Origin: Vulcanimicrobiota bacterium
GTDB taxonomy: Bacteria; Vulcanimicrobiota; Vulcanimicrobiia; Vulcanimicrobiales; Vulcanimicrobiaceae
Length of the DNA stretch: 37,860 nt
Direction of reading: 5' to 3'
Assembly: GCA_003140855.1 (NCBI GenBank)
Contig: PLLF01000041.1
Location: 1 to 37,860, forward strand
This document shows, piece by piece, positions 34,071 to 37,860 of the stretch. A program made the translations under genes and the position numbers. The notes under the pieces were generated by a model. The model worked only from the letters and a program-made list of their open reading frames with translations, was not told the origin of the DNA and ran no database searches. The number at the start of each line of letters is the position of its first letter. The first letter of the stretch is position 1.

Positions 34071-34520
34071 ATGGAATACATGATCGGCGCGGGAGCCATA
34101 CTCGAAAGCGGCGAGGCGGCCAAGGTCACCCCGGCGATGCTGCACGCGCGCGTTGACCCCGCGCTGGCGAAGTCGGTTCGCGCGGCTGCGGTCGATTTCG
34201 AGGGAAGCTCGCCCGAGTCGCTGCGGCGGCTCCTCGTGCTGGTCGCCGGCTGGAATGCGGGGCAATTCCGCTCGGCCGTGAGCGATAAACTCATCGAGCG
34301 GGGTACGTGCTCGCTTGCCGACGTGTTGTTGATGGTTGCAGCAGCGGCAAAAGCACGGGAAGTGCATTTGTTCGCCCATTGGCTGCCCGACGACGCTACC
34401 TACCAAGCGCTCGCGGAGCGCGGGATCGGCCTGGTGGCGTATCCGCTCGAGGCCATTGAGTCGGCTGCGGTCGTGGCAGGCCAGCGTCACACGCGCTGGA
34501 AGGCGGTCAGAGCCGCTTAG
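34071..34520 (+). CDS. Unknown protein, 149 aa
   Basis: ATG 34071 is preferred to a TTG at 34041 that overlaps the promoter region. The product is mainly helical with alanine-rich segments (GAGAILESGEAAKVTPAMLHARVDPALAKSVRAAAVDFEG; SLRRLLVLVAGWNAGQF; DVLLMVAAAAKAREVHLFAHWLPDDATYQALAERGIGLVAYPLEAIESAA). No signal peptide, membrane helix or catalytic motif is recognised. The end pattern (VHLFAHWLPDDATYQALAERGIGLVAYPLE) reads like a Rossmann-type strand-helix-strand. It is isolated by the terminator upstream and a 41-nt gap before the response regulator; it may share that operon. Confidence 0.7.
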   Translation: MEYMIGAGAILESGEAAKVTPAMLHARVDPALAKSVRAAAVDFEGSSPESLRRLLVLVAGWNAGQFRSAVSDKLIERGTCSLADVLLMVAAAAKAREVHLFAHWLPDDATYQALAERGIGLVAYPLEAIESAAVVAGQRHTRWKAVRAA

Positions 34521-34561
34521 TTCAGGCGCTTCTAAGGGTGAGCGCCGAGCATCAGTAATAC

Positions 34562-35245
34562 ATGCCCGATATGCAACCGACTCGCGTAGCGGTGGTCGAC
34601 GACGATCGCTTCGTCCGCGAGATGCTCGAACTCGGCCTCTCCCGCGAAGGTTTTGTCGTCAGGACTGCGTCGGATGGAGCGGCCGCGCTGCTGCTCGTGC
34701 GTGAGTGGGATCCCGAAGCGATCGTTCTGGACGTCATGATGCCGAAGATCGATGGGCTTGCGCTGTTGCCGAAGCTGCGCGAGATCACGCAGGCGCCAAT
34801 TCTGATGCTGACCGCAAAGGGTGACACATCGGATAAAGTGGCGACGCTGGGCGCCGGGGCGGACGATTACTTGGTGAAGCCGTTCGTATTCGAAGAGCTG
34901 ATTGCGCGCCTGCAGGCAAAGCTGCGGCGCCCGCAACTCATTGAAGAACAAGTTTTGCGTTGGCACGACGTCGCGATCAATCCCGACACGCGGGAAGCTT
35001 GGCGCGAGCGCGACCGCCTCGATCTTACGCAGCGAGAATTCGATCTACTCTCGGTGTTCATGCGCGAGCCGCGCCGCGTTTTCAGCAAAGACCATTTGCT
35101 CGAGCTCGTCTGGGGGCATGATTTCGAAGGCGGCCCCAACATCGTCGAGACGTACATTTCATATCTGCGCGCGAAGATCGACCGCCCCGACAACCCATCA
35201 TTTTTTCGAACCGTGCGCGGCGTCGGTTATGGCGTGGCCCAATAG
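34562..35245 (+). CDS. OmpR/PhoB-family response regulator
   Basis: 227 residues. Receiver domain (about 8-118) with the acidic pocket VVDDD (13-15), phosphoacceptor Asp57 (IVLDVMMPKIDG), Thr84 in MLTAKG and Lys106 (YLVKPF). The winged-helix DNA-binding domain (about 130-227) has LDLTQREFDLLSVFMREPRRVFSKDHLLELVWG and VETYISYLRAKID, ending FFRTVRGVGYGV, as typical. ATG start; no close ribosome binding site, but an inverted repeat GGCGCT (34526) / AGCGCC (34542) lies upstream. The kinase gene starts 3 nt after its stop, so they form a cognate pair. Confidence 0.97.
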   Translation: MPDMQPTRVAVVDDDRFVREMLELGLSREGFVVRTASDGAAALLLVREWDPEAIVLDVMMPKIDGLALLPKLREITQAPILMLTAKGDTSDKVATLGAGADDYLVKPFVFEELIARLQAKLRRPQLIEEQVLRWHDVAINPDTREAWRERDRLDLTQREFDLLSVFMREPRRVFSKDHLLELVWGHDFEGGPNIVETYISYLRAKIDRPDNPSFFRTVRGVGYGVAQ

Positions 35246-35248
35246 GAG

Positions 35249-36739
35249 ATGAAACGCTCTTTATCGTCGCGATTGGCCGCGCTGTACACGCTGTTGCTGG
35301 GAATAACCGTTTTCCTGGTCATCGTCGCGTCTTCGATCGCGCTGATCTATGAACTCAACCGCTTCAGTCGCGACATCATCATCGCCAAGCATGACGAAGC
35401 GCGCTATCTAGCCGACCAATACCGGCTGCAAGGAGTTAGCCTAAGCAAAGCTGCGCCCGACATCGCGCGCGAACTCAGCGGAATCGGCCTGCAAGTCACG
35501 GTGTTCGATACAAAAGGAAAATATTTGGGCGGCGATCGATCGTTGCGCCCGCCGTTGCTTTCACGTATCGTGCAAGGGCGTGTCGAGCTCGAGCCCCCGC
35601 CGGGTTCCTCCCGGACGCGCGCGCTTGGACCATTCCCGGCGCCGATGCCGACCGGCCGCCGGAACACGACCGCGCGCACCACGGAATTTTTCGGTCCGCT
35701 GCCGGGACGGTCAGAGGGCCGCTTCCTCGTAGCCGTTGACAGTGGTTTCGTAGCCTTCATGCCTTCCGCGTGGATCGTCTTTGCTAATTTAGGGCCGTAT
35801 TGGCTGATTATCGTGTCGATCGGCATAGTTGCCATCTTACTCTCGTGGTTTATCGGACGAGTCTTTTCCCGGCACGCGCTGGCGCCGCTGACGGAAGTGA
35901 CGGGTTCTCTGCAGGCGCTCGCACTCGGAGACTACACGCAGCGGCGGTTCGTTACGGCCGGCGGTGACGAGATCGCCCAGCTCACGGAAGCCTATAACGA
36001 TGCAGCGGCGAGCGTCGCTACGGCGATGGACGAGCGCAAGAACACGGAAGCGCGCATGCGCCAGTTCGTTGCCGATGCCGGTCACGAGCTGCGGACGCCC
36101 TTAACGGTAATCGCGGGCTACATCGACGTCTTGCGGCGCGGCGCGATCGAAGAGCCCAAAGTGGCCAAGCAAATTCTCGGCACGATGGCGCTCGAGAAAG
36201 AGCATATGCGCGGCTTGATCGACCGTCTGATGCGGTTGGCGCGCATGGATGCCGAAGCTCCGATCCAGCCCATGCCGATCGCCATTCAGGAATTTCTGCG
36301 CGACCAGTGTGAGGCGGCGCGGCGGCTTGACGATCAGCGTCGCATCGATTACAGCGTCGAGGGCGTGAAAGAAATTTTCGCGGATCGCGCAGAACTCGGC
36401 GAAGCGTTTTGGAACATCTTAGAAAACGCTTTAAAGTATGCGCCCGGAGCGCCCATCCATTTACGGGCGGTGACCGAAGGCGACGAAGTCGTGCTCACCG
36501 TGAACGATCAAGGGCCGGGAATGACCGAAGCCGAGCGGCTGCACGCCTTCGAGCGGTTCTATCGGGGCGACGCGCGCGGCGAGATGCCGGGAACCGGTTT
36601 AGGTTTAGCCATTGCCAAACGGGCGGTCGACCGAGCCGGGGGCACCATCCGCATCGACAGCGCACCTGGGCACGGGACAACCGTTACCATCCGGCTTCCT
36701 CAGGTATTTCCCAAGCCTGACATGGTACAAGAACGATAA
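35249..36739 (+). CDS. Membrane sensor histidine kinase
   Basis: 496 residues. TM1 about 12-33, a periplasmic sensing region about 35-165 with a proline/arginine-rich stretch (PPPGSSRTRALGPFPAPMPT), TM2 about 178-200, then HAMP (LAPLTEVTGSLQALALGDYTQRRF). HisKA carries His279 (ADAGHELRTPLT). The ATPase domain shows the N-box NILENALKYAPG, G1 VNDQGPGM, F-box FERFYRGD and G2 GTGLGLAIAKRA. All catalytic residues are intact. The start ATG directly follows AGGAG, which overlaps the regulator's TAG, so translation is coupled. The stop overlaps the receptor's ATG (TAATG), suggesting that sensing relates to that receptor's substrate. Confidence 0.97.
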   Translation: MKRSLSSRLAALYTLLLGITVFLVIVASSIALIYELNRFSRDIIIAKHDEARYLADQYRLQGVSLSKAAPDIARELSGIGLQVTVFDTKGKYLGGDRSLRPPLLSRIVQGRVELEPPPGSSRTRALGPFPAPMPTGRRNTTARTTEFFGPLPGRSEGRFLVAVDSGFVAFMPSAWIVFANLGPYWLIIVSIGIVAILLSWFIGRVFSRHALAPLTEVTGSLQALALGDYTQRRFVTAGGDEIAQLTEAYNDAAASVATAMDERKNTEARMRQFVADAGHELRTPLTVIAGYIDVLRRGAIEEPKVAKQILGTMALEKEHMRGLIDRLMRLARMDAEAPIQPMPIAIQEFLRDQCEAARRLDDQRRIDYSVEGVKEIFADRAELGEAFWNILENALKYAPGAPIHLRAVTEGDEVVLTVNDQGPGMTEAERLHAFERFYRGDARGEMPGTGLGLAIAKRAVDRAGGTIRIDSAPGHGTTVTIRLPQVFPKPDMVQER

Positions 36740-37860
36740 TGCGACGCATTACAGCCTTGTTGTTGGCGTTGACGTTTGTCGCGAGTTTGACACCTGCGGC
36801 TCGCGCACAGTCCGACACGGGCGAAATTTGGATTACCGTGGAGGACGCCGGATCGAAGGCGCCCGTCATCCTGGCGCGCGTGCTGCTTGACGGCCCGGTG
36901 GTGACCAGCGAGTTTACCGGCAACGACGGCAAAGTTCACTTTATCGACGTGCCCGATGGAATCTATCGCGCGCGCGTTTTTGCGCGCGGCTTCCAGGCAG
37001 TGACGTCTTCCAATTTCGAAGTGACCAACGGCCGCTCCGTAACCGTGGCCGTCGAATTAGCGCAATCTCAAGCGCCCTTGAAGACCATCGCATCGGTCGT
37101 TTCAAAATCGACGGCTACCGTTTCGACCAGCTCCATCTCGGCGGGTAGCGCACAGCGCAAGCTGTCGTCCGACCTGGCAGATGCGCTCGGTAAACTTTCG
37201 GGCGTCAACGTGACGACTTCGAGCAACGATAGCGATGCCACGCAGACCATTTCGCTCGAGGGCCAAGACGCGAGTCAAACCGCGATGTCGGTCAACGGAA
37301 TTCCGCTCAACTCTCCGGGGATGGCGGGCAACGTGCGCGGCATCAACTCGGACTTGTTCACCGGCGCCAACGTTTCGTTCGGGCCGCAAGCCGGCGGCTT
37401 TGGCGGCGGCGTGGGATTCTCGACGCTGCAGCCGACGCTGTCGTGGCAGAGCGAATTCTCGCTCTCGGTGGGGAGCATCGGAAAAAATAATTACCTCGCA
37501 TCGGAGAGCGGCTCGCTGGGCAAGCTCGGATTTGCTTTCACACACACTTATCGCGCGGTGCCAAGCCTCCTTGACGGGATGACTTATCTCGACGCCAGCG
37601 GCCTGAGCTACAATCACAACGGCGACCGCAATTCAACCGGAACGCTGCTGAATCTGCGCTACCAGCTAACCGACGCCCAAACGATCAGCGGCCTCTATAT
37701 GCACTCCACCAACTCCGCGAACATGGTCTGCACACAATTCACCGGACCCGTGCCCTGCGGGTTCGGTCCGAACAACACGAACAACGGCACGTTCGACCTG
37801 TACTCGCTCTCCGATAACGCGCTCATCGGAAATACTCAAGTGCAGGCGTCGTTCTTCGGC
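36739..37860 (+). CDS. TonB-dependent receptor with N-terminal carboxypeptidase-like regulatory domain, partial
   Basis: 374 codons are present and the frame is still open at the window edge. ATG overlaps the kinase stop by 1 nt (TAATG). Signal peptide MRRITALLLALTFVASLTPAARA. Residues about 27-108 form a carboxypeptidase-D-regulatory-like beta-sandwich (GEIWITVEDAGSKAPVILARVLLDG...FTGNDGKVHFIDVPDGIYRARVFARGFQ). A TonB-plug-like domain follows (LADALGKLSGVNVTTSS...TISLEGQDASQTAMSVNGIPLNSPG), then the first strands of an outer-membrane barrel (WQSEFSLSVGSIG). The receptor probably imports a large nutrient or chelate. Its fusion to a two-component operon suggests substrate-controlled expression. 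Confidence 0.9.
   Translation, partial: MRRITALLLALTFVASLTPAARAQSDTGEIWITVEDAGSKAPVILARVLLDGPVVTSEFTGNDGKVHFIDVPDGIYRARVFARGFQAVTSSNFEVTNGRSVTVAVELAQSQAPLKTIASVVSKSTATVSTSSISAGSAQRKLSSDLADALGKLSGVNVTTSSNDSDATQTISLEGQDASQTAMSVNGIPLNSPGMAGNVRGINSDLFTGANVSFGPQAGGFGGGVGFSTLQPTLSWQSEFSLSVGSIGKNNYLASESGSLGKLGFAFTHTYRAVPSLLDGMTYLDASGLSYNHNGDRNSTGTLLNLRYQLTDAQTISGLYMHSTNSANMVCTQFTGPVPCGFGPNNTNNGTFDLYSLSDNALIGNTQVQASFFG

Noticed and set aside
1-37860. CRISPR arrays, tRNA or rRNA genes, riboswitches
   Set aside because: No regularly spaced repeats, cloverleaf-like sequence or recognisable riboswitch core was seen anywhere in the window.

Overview
The window is a G+C-rich chromosomal segment (about 60-68% in hand-counted stretches) from a bacterium with a diderm-type envelope: it carries a TonB-dependent receptor, several lipoproteins and exported proteins, and a type IV prepilin-like protein. 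The separated rpoB and rpoC genes, the MalT-, BTAD- and LuxR-type regulators and the many small exported proteins of unknown family fit a poorly cultured lineage such as Candidatus Eremiobacterota (WPS-2). That placement is inference; no rRNA gene is present to settle it.

Layout. 1-3143: the end of a ZIP metal transporter, a glutathionyl-hydroquinone reductase, an exported protein and a degenerate RsbW-like ATPase on the minus strand, and a small membrane protein. 3181-7371: rpoB with its own strong promoter, a structured leader containing a terminator-like hairpin, and a downstream intrinsic terminator. 7372-8996: a decayed coding remnant, a second terminator, and four small minus-strand genes, including a 32-residue membrane protein. 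9107-12773: an alpha/beta hydrolase, a prepilin-like protein, a 14-helix-type MFS exporter and a STAS-domain protein. 12762-17342: rpoC, again with its own near-consensus promoter, followed by a papain-like-fold candidate 3 nt downstream. 17289-20744: a three-domain nuclease/exonuclease/helicase. 20806-26207: a lipoprotein, an acyl-CoA desaturase, a LuxR-type regulator, and a divergent BTAD-MalT regulator followed by an amidase-like protein. 26237-29416: a large exported BNR/VPS10-type protein.

29.5-33.0 kb is a visibly A+T-richer insertion. It holds a 5'-truncated MalT/LuxR remnant, an intact 876-residue MalT/LuxR regulator, and a 23-codon hydrophobic peptide gene with a strong ribosome binding site. 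Both edges appear to cut host genes: a C-terminal HTH fragment on the minus strand at the left, and an HD-GYP phosphodiesterase whose frame has no normal start at the right. The TPR-type regulator followed by a tiny export-like peptide gene has the layout of a peptide-pheromone system, but with a STAND/LuxR receptor, and is the best candidate here for something undescribed.

34.0-37.86 kb is host sequence again: an unknown small protein, then a tightly coupled response regulator / histidine kinase / TonB-dependent receptor operon that runs off the window.

The two large RNA polymerase subunit genes lie about 5.6 kb apart with oppositely oriented genes between them. Their promoters share 16 of 19 positions from the -10 box into the initial transcribed region, which suggests co-regulation in place of the usual rpoBC operon.
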